The notes under the pieces: model-generated
What the model saw: only the letters and a program-made list of their open reading frames with translations
What the model was told of the DNA's origin: nothing
The model's database searches: none
In this document: positions 28,381 to 38,092 of the stretch, in pieces
How the letters are laid out: every line of letters starts with the position of its first letter
Numbering within the stretch: position 1 is the first letter of the stretch
Position numbers and translations under genes: made by a program
Assembly: GCF_016907775.1 (NCBI RefSeq)
Contig: NZ_JAFBCO010000001.1
Span: forward strand, 62,001-126,000
Length of the DNA: 64,000 nt
Direction: 5' to 3'
Source of the DNA: Pseudoglutamicibacter cumminsii
GTDB taxonomy: Bacteria > Actinomycetota > Actinomycetes > Actinomycetales > Micrococcaceae

Positions 28381-28475
28381 GCAGCTGACCTCCCTTTACA
28401 ACGTCGTCACTCTTTTAACACACGCAACGTGCATCACAATCATAACCGGGCGCCACATGAATCACAAACATGTAA

Positions 28476-28523
28476 TTACTACATCTAGTGACACAACACC
28501 CCGACATCCACTACACATAGGGG
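28476..28523 (-). promoter_or_regulatory. Tandem NrdR-box-like sites upstream of nrdR
   Basis: Read on the minus strand, 28523-28508 is CCCCTATGTGTAGTGG and 28491-28476 is TCACTAGATGTAGTAA. They match the NrdR-box consensus ACACWATATATWGTGT at 11 and 12 of 16 positions and are 32 bp apart (about three helical turns), the usual paired arrangement. Autorepression of nrdR is inferred. Confidence 0.6.
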
Positions 28524-28576
28524 TCGTCGGCAAAGGTGCTAGTACACCGCTCGCCACAACCAGCCCCGCAATGGGT

Positions 28577-29923
28577 TCAGATGTCTCGCGCGGTCACGGC
28601 CTCGCCGTGAGCCGGAAGGTCCTCTGCCGAAGACAACGCAACAACATGCTCAGCCACCTCGGCGAGCGCCGCGCGGTCATAGCGGATCTCCTGAACGGCT
28701 TTCAGGAAGGTTGTGACGTTGAGACCGGATGCGTACCGTGCGGTGCCCATGGTTGGAAGAACGTGATTCGAGCCAGCTACATAGTCGCCCAAGCTCACTG
28801 GCGAATATGGCCCGAGGAACACGGCACCGGCTTGGGTGATGAGTTGCGCGTCGGCCTCAGAGTCTTCCGTGAGCAGCTCGAGGTGCTCGGCGGCGTAGTG
28901 GTTCGCTGCCGCGATCGCCGCATCGTGGTCGTCAACGAGCACGATGCCGGACTGCGGCCCAGACAGGGCCGTCAGCACGCGCTCGGAGTGCTTGGTGTGA
29001 TGTGCGCGTTCCCACGTTGCAGAACGAAACACGTCAACGAGCGCTTCGTCCCACGTGATGATAACGCTCGCGGCGTTCGGGTCGTGTTCGGCCTGAGAGA
29101 TCGCATCAGCTGCCACGATCTTCGGGTCAACCGTGGCATCAGCGACGATCGCGATCTCGGTCGGACCGGCTTCAGAATCGATACCGACCTCACCCTTAAC
29201 CATGGCCTTCGCGGTGGCCACGAATACGTTACCTGGCCCCGTGATCAGATCGACCGGCTCAAGTGCAGTGTCCAGGCCAGCGTCGGCATCGGCGTCGAGG
29301 CCATAGGCCAACGCACCGATCGCTTGCGCGCCACCTACCGCGTAGACCTCATCAACCCCGAGCAGCTGCGCGGCGGCGAGGATGGTTGGATGCGGTAGTC
29401 CGGAGCCGTCTTTGGCTGGCGGGCTCACGAGTGCGATCGATCCCACCCCGGCTTCCTGCGCAGGTACAACGTTCATGACGACGGAGGACGGATACACGGC
29501 CAGCCCTCCGGGCACATACAGCCCGACGCGGCGAATCGGCTCCCAGCGCATCGTTACGCTGGCGCCAGGGCCGAAGGTGGTTGTGGTAGGGCCTGGTTTG
29601 TGGTCGGCAGCGAAGGTGCGGGCGCGTTCGATCGCGACTTCGAGGCCACGGCGAACATCCGCATCGAGCCCTTCAAGCGCTTCAGCCAGCGCGGCTGCTG
29701 GCACGCGCAGGGACGGCACTGCAACGCCGTCGAACTGTTCGGTCAACGCGGTCACGGCGGTCGCCCCGCCTTCACGGACCATCTTGAGGATGTTTGCGAC
29801 AACGTTCTGATGCTCGGTGCTCGTGCTCGCTTGCAGGCGTGGCAAGCCTGCGCGGAGGGCGGCGTCGTCGGCGCCACGCAGGTCGATCAGCGGGAGGACA
29901 TCAGTTTCTGCTACGTTGCTCAC
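28577..29923 (-). CDS. hisD: Histidinol dehydrogenase
   Basis: Catalyses the last two steps of histidine synthesis, L-histidinol to L-histidine with two NAD. The 448-residue protein has the PGGLAVYPSSVVMNVVPA segment, the catalytic Glu-His region in ISQAEHDPNAASV, the zinc-binding HLELLTEDSEA, and SNHVLPTMGTARYASGL near the C-terminus. GTG 29923 is preceded by GGAAGA. In most relatives hisD heads a his operon, but here it is followed by nrdR, so the rest of the pathway must lie elsewhere. A 28-bp tandem repeat occupies its upstream region. Confidence 0.96.
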   Translation of the reverse strand: MSNVAETDVLPLIDLRGADDAALRAGLPRLQASTSTEHQNVVANILKMVREGGATAVTALTEQFDGVAVPSLRVPAAALAEALEGLDADVRRGLEVAIERARTFAADHKPGPTTTTFGPGASVTMRWEPIRRVGLYVPGGLAVYPSSVVMNVVPAQEAGVGSIALVSPPAKDGSGLPHPTILAAAQLLGVDEVYAVGGAQAIGALAYGLDADADAGLDTALEPVDLITGPGNVFVATAKAMVKGEVGIDSEAGPTEIAIVADATVDPKIVAADAISQAEHDPNAASVIITWDEALVDVFRSATWERAHHTKHSERVLTALSGPQSGIVLVDDHDAAIAAANHYAAEHLELLTEDSEADAQLITQAGAVFLGPYSPVSLGDYVAGSNHVLPTMGTARYASGLNVTTFLKAVQEIRYDRAALAEVAEHVVALSSAEDLPAHGEAVTARDI

Positions 29924-29961
29924 TCTTCCAGTCTAGGAGCCGCGGCTCGCCAAACCGCCAT

Positions 29962-30017
29962 GCGTCACAGCATGTGACAAGGTAGCTCAGCGTCACAGCA
30001 TGGGACGAGGCAGCTCA
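29962..30017. repeat. 28-bp tandem direct repeat (two units)
   Basis: Two adjacent 28-bp units (29962-29989 and 29990-30017) with three mismatches, each starting GCGTCACAGCATG and ending AGCTCA. They fill half of the 114-bp gap between dnaE and hisD. Confidence 0.75.
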
Positions 30018-30037
30018 GCGACCTACGCGAGCGCGAC

Positions 30038-33000
30038 CTAGACGAGGCAGTCCGGCCCGAGCAGCACTTTGAGGTCGCCGAAAAGTGCTGCGTTCGGGGT
30101 GACCGCGTATTGCGCTCCGAGGCTCATGGTCTCGATGGTCGAACTGCCGATGAGCCTGATGCGCACCTCGGACTTGCCCGGGTGGGTGCGCAGGACGTCA
30201 CCAAGCTGCCGCACGATGGGTTCGGTCGCTTGGTGCGTTGGGATCTGGACCAGGAGCGGCCCTGCCCCGCCGTCTGCGGTGATGTCTGGGATCTTGAGCT
30301 CTTGCGCAGAGATCGAGATCGCCCCGTCGTCGCGGCGCTGGAAGCGTCCCTTGACGGTCACGATGAGGTCTTCGGCGAGCAGGGTCGCGATCGGCTGATA
30401 CGCCTGCCCAAAGAACATGACTTCGATCGAGCCGGAGAGGTCTTCGATCTCGCATTTCGCGTACGGATTACCGGAGTTCTTGGCAACGCGGCGTTCGAGG
30501 TTTGTGATCATGCCCGCGATCGTGACGGTGTGACCGTCTTGCGGACCGCGGTCGGACACGACCTGGGCGATCGGCATGTCGGCTAGCCTGCCGAGCGCAT
30601 CCCCTAGCCCCTGGAGCGGGTGGTCGGAGACGTAGAGGCCCAACATTTCACGTTCGAGGCTGAGCTTTTCCTTCTTATCCCATTCCGGGATGTCCGGGAT
30701 TTCAACGTCGAGCGCGTTCGCGAGGCTTTCGTCCCCGGACATGCTGAACAGGTCGAACTGGTGCGCGGCCTCGTGCCGTTTGAGGGCCATCGCTTGGTCC
30801 ACAGCGTCTTCGTGGATAGCGGTGAGCGCACGACGATGGTGGCCCAGCTCGTCGAATGCGCCGGATTTGATGAGGGATTCGATGGTGCGCTTGTTGAGCG
30901 CTTGTGGGCCGACTTTGTTGAGGAAGTCGGAGAAGGATTCGAAGCGTCCCTTTTCTTCGCGGGCTTCAACGATAGCTTCGACGACGTGGGCGCCGACGTT
31001 GCGAACCGCTCCGAGACCGAAGCGAATGTCTTTGCCGACTGGAGCGAAGTTGTTTTGGGATTCGTTGACGTCCGGCTGCAGAACCTTGATGCCCATGCGG
31101 TGGCATTCGTTGAGGTAGAGCGCCATCTTGTCTTTATCGGTTCCGACCGAGGTCAGAAGCGCGGCCATGTATTCGGCCGGATAGTTGGCTTTGAAATACG
31201 CGGTCCAGTAGGAAACGAGGCCATAGGCGGCCGAGTGCGCCTTGTTGAACGCGTAGTCGGAGAACGGGAGCAGGATGTTCCACAGGGAAGTGATCGCTTC
31301 TTCGGAGAAGCCACGCTCAACCATGCCGTCGTGGAAGCCCTGATACTGGCGGTCCAGCTCTTCTTTCTTCTTTTTACCCATCGCGCGGCGCAAAAGGTCT
31401 GCCTGGCCAAGCGAATAGCCGGCGACTTTCTGTGCGATCGCCATAACCTGCTCCTGGTAGACGATCAGACCGTACGTCGTATCCAGGATTTCGGCGAGCG
31501 GTTCAGCGAGCTCAGGGTGGATCGGGGTGATCTCCTGCTGACCGTTTTTACGCAGCGCGTAGTTCGTGTGGGAGTTAGCGCCCATCGGGCCCGGACGGTA
31601 CAGCGCGATGACAGCGGAGATGTCTTCGAAGTTGTCCGGGCGCATGAGGCGCAGTAGCGAGCGCATCGGGCCACCATCGAGCTGGAACACGCCGAGGGTG
31701 TCGCCGCGAGCCAGGAGTTCGTATGCGGCGGGATCGTTGGTTTCGAGACGTTCGAGGTCCGGGATCTCTCCCCCGTTGAGACGGATGTTCTCGACCGCGT
31801 CAGAAATGATCGTGAGGTTACGCAGGCCCAAGAAGTCCATCTTGATGAGGCCGAGCGATTCACAAATCGGGTAGTCCCATTGGGTGATGACCTGGCCGTC
31901 CTGGAGGCGACGCATGATCGGGACGACGTCGATGATCGGGTCAGAGGACATGATGACGCCGGCCGCGTGAACACCCCATTGGCGCTTGAGGCCTTCGAGG
32001 CCCTTCGCGGTTTCGAAGACCTTGCGGGCTTCGGGGTCGGTCTCGAGCAGTTCGCGGAACTCGCCAGCTTCGCCGTAGCGCGGGGCGTCAGGGTTTTCGA
32101 CGTCCCACAACGAAATGTCTTTAGCCATGACGGCTGGCGGCAGCGCCTTAGTCAGGGTCTCACCCATCGCGAACGGGTGGCCGAGCACGCGGGACGCGTC
32201 CTTGAGTGCCTGCTTGGTTTTGATCGAACCGTACGTCACGATCATCGAGACCTTGTCGGCCCCGTACTTCTCGATCACGTACTGGATGGTTTCGCCGCGG
32301 CGACGATCGTCAAAGTCGACGTCGAAGTCCGGCATCGAAACACGTTCTGGGTTGAGGAAGCGTTCAAAGATCAGGCCGTGTTCGAGCGGATCGAGGTCCG
32401 TAATACGTAGCGCGTACGCGACCATCGAGCCGGCACCTGAACCACGCCCAGGGCCGACGCGGATGTCGTTGTCTTTGGACCAGTTGATGAAGTCCGCAAC
32501 CACGAGGAAGTAGCCCGGGAAGCCCATGCGTTCAATAACGTCGAGCTCGTATTCGGCCTGCTTTTGGGATTCCTCCGGGATGCCGTCCGGGTAACGGTAG
32601 TGCAGGCCACGCTGCACTTCCTTGACGAGCCACGTGCTCTCCGTCTCCCCTTCAGGCACGGGAAACTCCGGCATGTATTTACCGATCGATGCCTCGAAAT
32701 CGACCTTGCACCGCTCAGCGATCAGCAACGTGTTATCGCATGCTTCAGGCAGTTCCTTGAACAGTTCACGCATCTCGCGTGGGGACTTCAAGTAGTAGCT
32801 GCTGCCGTTGAAAGCGAAGCGCTTACCGCCCTGATCGTAGGACGGCTCGAGCAGCGTTGAACCGGACTGGATTGCCAAAAGCGCTTCGTGCGCCTTCGCG
32901 TCTTCTTCGTGCGTGTAGTGCAGGTCGTTGGTCGCAACGAGCGGCAGGTTGAGGTCTTTCGCGATGCGCATGAGGTCGCCGCGCACCCGATGCTCGATCT

Positions 33001-33601
33001 CAAGCTCGTGGTCCATGAGCTCGAGGAAGTAGTTGCCCTCGCCGAAGATGTCTTTGTATTCGCCTGCGGCACGCAGCGCCTCGTCGTATTGGCCTAGGCG
33101 CAAGCGGGTCTGGATCTCACCGGAAGGGCAGCCGGTGGTTGCGATGACGCCCTTGGAGTGTTGCGAAATGAGTTCGCGGTCGAGGCGCGGCCAGCGCGAA
33201 AAGACCTGGTCGAGCGATGCCTTGGACACCGCTTGGTTGAGATTGTGCCAGCCTTCGTTGTTCTCGGCCCACAGGGTCATGTGGGTGTAGGCGCCACCAC
33301 CGGAGACGTCGTCGCCTTTTTGGTCGCGTGTGCCCCACTGCACGCGTGTGCGGTCGGAGCGGGCGGTCCCGGGGGTCACATACGCTTCAACACCCAGGAT
33401 GGGGTTGATGCCTTTGTCTTTAGCTTTCCGATAGAAATCGTAGGCACCGAAAAGGTACCCGTGATCGGTGATCGCCATCGAATCCATGCCCAAGCGTTGG
33501 GCTTCATCGAAAAGGTCAGCGACACGGGCCGCACCGTCCAGCATCGAGTACTCGGTGTGGGTGTGCAGGTGAACAAAACCATCGTCAAGACTTCCAGCCA
33601 C
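30038..33601 (-). CDS. dnaE: DNA polymerase III alpha subunit
   Basis: Catalytic subunit of the replicative polymerase (DnaE1 type). The 1187-residue protein contains, in order, a PHP domain (HLHTHTEYSMLDGA at residues 11-24), the Pol III palm with catalytic acidic cluster PDFDVDFDDRRRGE, the fingers, a helix-hairpin-helix region (LNKRTIESLIKSGAFD), an OB-fold (TVTIAGMITNLERRVAKNSG) and a C-terminal tau-binding region. The PHP metal residues look intact, as in actinobacterial DnaE1 where this domain can proofread. The start is GTG 33601; no strong ribosome binding site is seen. It is 127 bp downstream of rluD. Confidence 0.97.
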   Translation of the reverse strand: MAGSLDDGFVHLHTHTEYSMLDGAARVADLFDEAQRLGMDSMAITDHGYLFGAYDFYRKAKDKGINPILGVEAYVTPGTARSDRTRVQWGTRDQKGDDVSGGGAYTHMTLWAENNEGWHNLNQAVSKASLDQVFSRWPRLDRELISQHSKGVIATTGCPSGEIQTRLRLGQYDEALRAAGEYKDIFGEGNYFLELMDHELEIEHRVRGDLMRIAKDLNLPLVATNDLHYTHEEDAKAHEALLAIQSGSTLLEPSYDQGGKRFAFNGSSYYLKSPREMRELFKELPEACDNTLLIAERCKVDFEASIGKYMPEFPVPEGETESTWLVKEVQRGLHYRYPDGIPEESQKQAEYELDVIERMGFPGYFLVVADFINWSKDNDIRVGPGRGSGAGSMVAYALRITDLDPLEHGLIFERFLNPERVSMPDFDVDFDDRRRGETIQYVIEKYGADKVSMIVTYGSIKTKQALKDASRVLGHPFAMGETLTKALPPAVMAKDISLWDVENPDAPRYGEAGEFRELLETDPEARKVFETAKGLEGLKRQWGVHAAGVIMSSDPIIDVVPIMRRLQDGQVITQWDYPICESLGLIKMDFLGLRNLTIISDAVENIRLNGGEIPDLERLETNDPAAYELLARGDTLGVFQLDGGPMRSLLRLMRPDNFEDISAVIALYRPGPMGANSHTNYALRKNGQQEITPIHPELAEPLAEILDTTYGLIVYQEQVMAIAQKVAGYSLGQADLLRRAMGKKKKEELDRQYQGFHDGMVERGFSEEAITSLWNILLPFSDYAFNKAHSAAYGLVSYWTAYFKANYPAEYMAALLTSVGTDKDKMALYLNECHRMGIKVLQPDVNESQNNFAPVGKDIRFGLGAVRNVGAHVVEAIVEAREEKGRFESFSDFLNKVGPQALNKRTIESLIKSGAFDELGHHRRALTAIHEDAVDQAMALKRHEAAHQFDLFSMSGDESLANALDVEIPDIPEWDKKEKLSLEREMLGLYVSDHPLQGLGDALGRLADMPIAQVVSDRGPQDGHTVTIAGMITNLERRVAKNSGNPYAKCEIEDLSGSIEVMFFGQAYQPIATLLAEDLIVTVKGRFQRRDDGAISISAQELKIPDITADGGAGPLLVQIPTHQATEPIVRQLGDVLRTHPGKSEVRIRLIGSSTIETMSLGAQYAVTPNAALFGDLKVLLGPDCLV

Positions 33602-33728
33602 ATGACCATGTTAGCCAGCCGCGCCGTCGGCGTGGATGATGCCGTGGGCGGCGTGGCCTGCACGGAGTCACGGATATGGAAGCACTGATGCGGGCTGCGG
33701 CCGCGACGTATGGCGGCACTGCGGCGGG

Positions 33729-34646
33729 TTACTCTTCGCGCAGTAGCGAGAGCGAATCCACAAGGTCTTGCGGATATGGGGCCTCGAGGTATATCTCTTC
33801 CCCAGTTACCGGATGTGTGAAACCTAACTCCTTGGCGTGCAACCACTGGCGTGTGAGCCCGAGCTGTGCCGCGAGCGTTGGGTCTGCGCCGTACTGTTGG
33901 TCGCCCACCAGCGGGTGGCCCATCGCGGAGAAGTGCACACGGATCTGGTGCGTTCTCCCGGTTTCGAGTTTGACCCGCATCATCGATACGGTCCCGAACG
34001 CTTCTTCGAGCTTGTAGTGGGTCACCGCGTTGCGGCCATCCGTCACGACGGCGAAACGCCAGGTTGCGTTAGGATGCCGGCCGATAGGCGCGTCGATGGT
34101 GCCTTCCATGGGGTCTGGTAGCCCCTGGACGACGGCGTGGTAGATCTTGGTTGGCGTGCGGTCTTTGAACGCTTGCTTGAGGCCTGCGTAGGCGGGTTCG
34201 GACTTCGCGACGACCATAAGGCCCGAAGTCCCGACGTCGAGCCGCTGGACGATACCTGCACGCTCTTGCGCGCCTGAGGTTGCGATCGCGATGCCTTGGC
34301 GCGCGAGCTGCCCCGTGACGGTCGGCCCTGCCCAACCTGGGGAAGGATGCGCTGCGACACCGACCGGCTTGTTGATGACCACGAGGTCCGCGTCTTCATA
34401 CACAATCGGGATGTCTTGCACGGGTTCCTCCACTTCTTCGGCCGCTACGACCTTGACGGTGATCTGCGACTCGGCGTCCGGGCGCATCGACTTCAAACCG
34501 GGTTGCCCGTCGACGCTCACGAGGCCGTCCTGAATCATCTGCGCGGCAACGGTCCGGGAAACGTCCGCGGCCTTGGCGACCACGACGTCGAGCCGCTGAC
34601 CCGTCCCCGGAACCGTGATGAGCTGTTCAGCAGGCTCGGTGCTCAT
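33729..34646 (-). CDS. rluD: Ribosomal large-subunit pseudouridine synthase, RluA/RluD family
   Basis: Converts uridine to pseudouridine in RNA, probably 23S rRNA. An N-terminal S4-like RNA-binding domain (about residues 15-70) precedes the catalytic domain with the motif QRLDVGTSGLMV. The catalytic Asp is kept; the usual His before RLD is Gln here. GRTHQIRVHFSAMGHPLVGD is also present. At 305 residues it is the normal size. Its ATG overlaps the lspA stop (ATGA), so the pair is translationally coupled, a common actinobacterial arrangement. The exact target site is not established. Confidence 0.93.
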   Translation of the reverse strand: MSTEPAEQLITVPGTGQRLDVVVAKAADVSRTVAAQMIQDGLVSVDGQPGLKSMRPDAESQITVKVVAAEEVEEPVQDIPIVYEDADLVVINKPVGVAAHPSPGWAGPTVTGQLARQGIAIATSGAQERAGIVQRLDVGTSGLMVVAKSEPAYAGLKQAFKDRTPTKIYHAVVQGLPDPMEGTIDAPIGRHPNATWRFAVVTDGRNAVTHYKLEEAFGTVSMMRVKLETGRTHQIRVHFSAMGHPLVGDQQYGADPTLAAQLGLTRQWLHAKELGFTHPVTGEEIYLEAPYPQDLVDSLSLLREE

Positions 34647-35194
34647 GCGTTCTCCTCAGTCAGCTGGTCCTTGTGCCGCCCGGTAACGCGGGGACCCCCA
34701 GCGAGTGGGACGTTGCACCAAATGAGCAAGACCACCGCCACGACGCTACACGTAATCAGGGAGTCGGCGATGTTGAAGATCGCGAAGTCGCCGACCGATA
34801 TGAAGTCGACCACGTGGCCGTGCCCGAATGCGGGCGGGCGGAACAGACGGTCGGTCAGGTTACCGAGTGTGCCTGCCAGCAGAGCCGCCAGCGCGGCCAT
34901 CCACAACCGCGAACGAGCCTTCGTCAGCATCAGGACAACCACAGCTACGGCGACCACAGCCATGAACACCGCGAAGACCCACGTGAAGTTCTCACCCATC
35001 GAGAACGCGGCCCCCGGGTTACGGATCGAATACCACTTGAACCACGGCTCGATAACCCAGCGGATCTCGCCAACCTTCATTGAGGTCTCAACCCAGTACT
35101 TGGTCAGTTGATCAAAGCCGTACCCGATCACCAAAATGATGCCCGCGATGCTCGCGAGGCTTCCACGTGATGCGGTGGTCTTCGGCGTTGTCAT
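34643..35194 (-). CDS. lspA: Prolipoprotein signal peptidase II
   Basis: Membrane aspartyl protease that removes the signal peptide from diacylated prolipoproteins, such as the one encoded at 16.7 kb. It has four membrane segments and the two catalytic Asp boxes: GNLTDRLFR and FNIADSLIT. NPGAAFSMGE lies in the periplasmic loop. I use ATG 35194 (183 residues), preceded by AGAAGGG; a longer open frame upstream would add 44 residues with no family support. It overlaps rluD by four bases. Confidence 0.94.
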   Translation of the reverse strand: MTTPKTTASRGSLASIAGIILVIGYGFDQLTKYWVETSMKVGEIRWVIEPWFKWYSIRNPGAAFSMGENFTWVFAVFMAVVAVAVVVLMLTKARSRLWMAALAALLAGTLGNLTDRLFRPPAFGHGHVVDFISVGDFAIFNIADSLITCSVVAVVLLIWCNVPLAGGPRVTGRHKDQLTEENA

Positions 35195-35277
35195 AGATAC
35201 CCTTCTGGTGCCGTGTTCCGAGCGGATATGGATGGGTAGCGGATCTATCTGGTCCGGCGTGAATGGCTGTGGAGATA

Positions 35278-35314
35278 GTTCAAGGCGGCGACCCCGCGGG
35301 TCACCGCCTTGAAC
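35278..35314 (-). terminator. Hairpin between divIVA and lspA
   Basis: GTTCAAGGCGG pairs with CCGCCTTGAAC (35278-35288 with 35304-35314), extended by a GACCC/GGGTC inner stem. It lies in the 226-bp gap after divIVA. No U-run follows on the minus strand, so termination would be partial. Confidence 0.55.
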
Positions 35315-35420
35315 TGAGCTAAGCACCTTAGCTATTCACTTCAGTGGTGTTCTGAAGCGACGCACCGGCTTGTCGCTGCAGGCCGGCTTGGAAAAGCGAG
35401 CCTGCTGGCGCAGAGCTAGA

Positions 35421-36137
35421 TTAGATCTGCTCCGCAACCGGGGTCTGACCGTCGAGGTCAGACAGCTGGTCTGCGATGTAGGCGCGCAGGCGCTCGCGGT
35501 AGCTGGTCTCGAAGGACTTGAGGTCCTCGATTTCGCCTTCGAGCTTGGTCTTCTTCTCAGCCAAGTCATCGAGGGTGCGGCGCTTGGTGTCTTCAGCGTC
35601 CTCGGTGGTCTTCTTCGCTGCCGCTTCAGCGTCGGAAACGAGGGACTGTGCCTTGGCCTGTGCCTCGGAGATGATGCGGTCGCGCTCGTTAGCACCCTGG
35701 GTCACGTACTCGTCGTGGAGGCGCTGTGCCATCTGCAGGACGCCTGCAGCCTGGTCTGCGGAACCGGTCGATGCGGCTGGAGCAACTGGCGCCGAGGTCT
35801 CAGCTGCTGCTGCAACTGGAACAGCAGGCTGTTCAACCTCTGGGGTCTCCTCAACCGGAGCAGCCTCGACGGTCTCTTCAACCTCTGGGGTTTCAGCCTC
35901 TGGAGCTTCAACCTCTGCCTCAGCGGTTTCTGAGGTTGCGGAAACTGGAGCTGGAACAACGTTGCCTTCCTGGCATTCAGCCAGCTGGCGACGCAGTTCA
36001 GCGTTCTCGTCGTTCAAGCGACGAAGTTCCTCAACAACCTCATCAAGGAAGTCATCGACTTCGTCCTGGTCGTAGCCTTCGCGGAACTTCGTAGGCTGGA
36101 AGCGCTTGTTGACTACATCATCCGGCGTCAGTGCCAT
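35421..36137 (-). CDS. divIVA: DivIVA/Wag31 polar growth protein
   Basis: Coiled-coil scaffold that marks curved membranes at poles and septa and directs peptidoglycan synthesis in actinobacteria. The conserved N-terminal domain (MALTPDDVVNKRF, residues 1-55) ends in the first coiled coil. A long Glu/Pro/Ala linker (about 58-130) is followed by a C-terminal coiled coil (about 133-225). The 238-residue length is in the usual range, but the linker is rather long and acidic. ATG 36137 follows GAGGAG. It has its own 169-bp upstream region with an 8-bp hairpin (36167-36187), so it is probably separately regulated from yggT. Confidence 0.95.
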   Translation of the reverse strand: MALTPDDVVNKRFQPTKFREGYDQDEVDDFLDEVVEELRRLNDENAELRRQLAECQEGNVVPAPVSATSETAEAEVEAPEAETPEVEETVEAAPVEETPEVEQPAVPVAAAAETSAPVAPAASTGSADQAAGVLQMAQRLHDEYVTQGANERDRIISEAQAKAQSLVSDAEAAAKKTTEDAEDTKRRTLDDLAEKKTKLEGEIEDLKSFETSYRERLRAYIADQLSDLDGQTPVAEQI

Positions 36138-36306
36138 CTGATCTCCTCGATTACTCGGGTACGGTCACCAGCGATTCTTTCGCTGGTCACGACAATTAGT
36201 GACTTTGAAACGCCCGCGCTGAAGCCCCGCTAGACGAATGCCTGATTACGACTCTATAACATGCTTCGGTTTTTCGCGATGCGCTGGCTGTAAGACACCG
36301 CTTAGC

Positions 36307-36615
36307 TCACACCAATCCAACGCCCATGCGGAATACGAAGCTCTTGAGGATGGACACCACGAAGAACACCAGAATGAACGAAAGGTCCAGTTGGACTCCT
36401 CCGAAATTCACGGGCGGAATCACTTTTCGGACCCAGCCGAGCAGTGGCTCCGTGGTGCGGTTGACCGTGCTTGCGAAGACAAGCGCGGCACCGCGTGGCC
36501 GCCAGTCACGAACGAATGAGTCGATGAAGCTCACAACGATGCGGGCCATCAGCAAGTACATGAACAGGCTCAGCGCAAGGTAGATCGCACCGAAAATCAT
36601 GCCGTTTGCACCCAT
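36307..36615 (-). CDS. YggT family membrane protein
   Basis: A 102-residue membrane protein with two hydrophobic regions (about residues 7-30 and 75-98) around a loop containing FVRDWRPRG and LLGWVRKVIPP, the YggT signature. In Gram-positive bacteria it lies between sepF and divIVA in the division cluster, as here; its molecular role is unresolved. An internal ATG five codons in could be the true start (36600). Confidence 0.9.
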   Translation of the reverse strand: MGANGMIFGAIYLALSLFMYLLMARIVVSFIDSFVRDWRPRGAALVFASTVNRTTEPLLGWVRKVIPPVNFGGVQLDLSFILVFFVVSILKSFVFRMGVGLV

Positions 36616-36690
36616 GTATCCCTGGCCCTATCCGTGTGGTGAGTTTCTACGTCTCGGAAATGTTATGACCCGCAGCGCAACGCGGAAGAG

Positions 36691-37251
36691 TTAGCTCTGG
36701 TTGAAGAATGCGGACTGGTCGTCGCCAGTGAGCTCTTCACCCAGGATCTCGACGCCATGTGGGGTAAGCAGGAAGACCTTGTTGGTTACGCGCTCGATGT
36801 TGCCACGCAACGCGAACACGAGGCCGGCCGAGAAGTCGACGAGGCGCTTGGCTTCAGACTCTCCCATGTCAGTGACGTTCATGATCACTGGGATGCCGTC
36901 GCGGAAGCTCTCACCGATCGTCTTCGCGTCGTTGTAAGAGCGCGGGTGAACAGTCGTAATCTGACGCAACTCAGTGTCCTCCTCCGGCGCGGACGCCGCG
37001 CGCTTGATAGGCGTCACCGGAGCGCGGAAGTCTTCCGCAACTTTCGGTTCGGTTTCTGGCTGTGCAACTTCGACCAGCTGCGGCTTAGCCTTCTGAGGCT
37101 GTTCTGCTGCTGGTTCAGGCTTTACCTCGTGGCGCACCTGTTCCGAAGCGGCGGGTTTGACGTCCTTCGCCGGTTCCTGGCGTTTGACGTCGTCGTCCTC
37201 CGCCTCAGCCAGGCCAAGGTAGATCATGGTCTTGCGGAGGGCTCCTGCCAT
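36691..37251 (-). CDS. sepF: Cell division protein SepF
   Basis: FtsZ membrane anchor; in actinobacteria it replaces FtsA. The 186-residue protein begins with the membrane-binding amphipathic helix ([14 protein letters not shown]), then a variable Pro/Glu/Lys linker (about 20-85) and the globular SepF core (about 90-175) containing [18 protein letters not shown] and [14 protein letters not shown] use ATG 37251, preceded by GGAG; an upstream extension of 29 residues is unlikely. It lies between ylmE and yggT. Confidence 0.95.
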   Translation of the reverse strand: MAGALRKTMIYLGLAEAEDDDVKRQEPAKDVKPAASEQVRHEVKPEPAAEQPQKAKPQLVEVAQPETEPKVAEDFRAPVTPIKRAASAPEEDTELRQITTVHPRSYNDAKTIGESFRDGIPVIMNVTDMGESEAKRLVDFSAGLVFALRGNIERVTNKVFLLTPHGVEILGEELTGDDQSAFFNQS

Positions 37252-37306
37252 CGGATACTCCTTTAGTCGATGCGTGGGTGCCTTAACGTGCAGGCACCTT
37301 TCAAAG

Positions 37307-38080
37307 TTAACCCACCGCGGGGCGAGAACCCAGGACATCCGATCCGATGCGTAGGTGTGTCGCTCCTGCGGCGATCGCTTGTTCTAGATCATGGCTCATC
37401 CCGGCCGAGATTCCAGTTGCTTGGGGGTGTGTTTGGCGAATTCGTTGTGAAAGTTCACCTAAACGCTCGAAAGCTGCGGCCGGATCTTCATCTAGTGGGG
37501 CCACGGTCATGACTCCGCGCAGAGCGAGCCCGGGGCTTTCCGCGATGCTGTCGGCTACCGCTTGCGCACCGTTGATGCTGACGCCGCCGCGGCCGTCGTC
37601 GGGTTGGCTTTCGCGGACATCCACCTGGACGTAGCAGCCGAGTGGGTCGAGGCCTTCGTCGGCGCGGCGCTGCCCTGCACGTGCGAGCGCTTTGACCAGC
37701 GATGCGCGGTCGACGGAGTGGATTTCGTGCGCGTAGCGAACCACGCGGTTAACCTTATTGCTCTGTAGCTGGCCGATGAAGTGCCAGCGCAGATCAGGCG
37801 CGTATTCGCTGAGCGCGGCGGCTTTAGGGGTCGCTTCTTGTTCGCGGTTTTCGCCCATGTCGCGCATGCCGAGGTCATAGAGGGCAGCGGCGTCCGATGG
37901 TGGGAAGAACTTGGTCACGACGATCAGCGTGGGCTCTTCCGCGCGGCCCGCAGCTTGGGTTGCTTTGGTGATGCGTTCTTTAACAGCGCTGAGGCGGGCG
38001 GCGAGTTCTTCGCGCCGTTCCACTGTTGCGTTGAGGCTTGGTGTTTGCAGGTCCTGGGCTTGGTTGTCCTGGTTGCTCAC
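37307..38080 (-). CDS. ylmE: YggS/YlmE family PLP-binding protein
   Basis: Pyridoxal-phosphate homeostasis protein (alanine racemase N-terminal-like fold, no catalysis shown). The PLP lysine lies in LIVVTKFFP, and [24 protein letters not shown] and [12 protein letters not shown] are family motifs. The 257 residues are usual. GTG 38080 has AGAGGAA upstream. It follows ylmD by 12 bases and is a standard member of the division cluster in Gram-positive bacteria. Confidence 0.94.
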   Translation of the reverse strand: MSNQDNQAQDLQTPSLNATVERREELAARLSAVKERITKATQAAGRAEEPTLIVVTKFFPPSDAAALYDLGMRDMGENREQEATPKAAALSEYAPDLRWHFIGQLQSNKVNRVVRYAHEIHSVDRASLVKALARAGQRRADEGLDPLGCYVQVDVRESQPDDGRGGVSINGAQAVADSIAESPGLALRGVMTVAPLDEDPAAAFERLGELSQRIRQTHPQATGISAGMSHDLEQAIAAGATHLRIGSDVLGSRPAVG

Positions 38081-38092
38081 TGTGTTCCTCTT

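Noticed and set aside
36691-37338. 29-residue upstream extension of SepF
   Set aside because: The membrane-binding start [14 protein letters not shown] with GGAG before its ATG is the standard SepF start.
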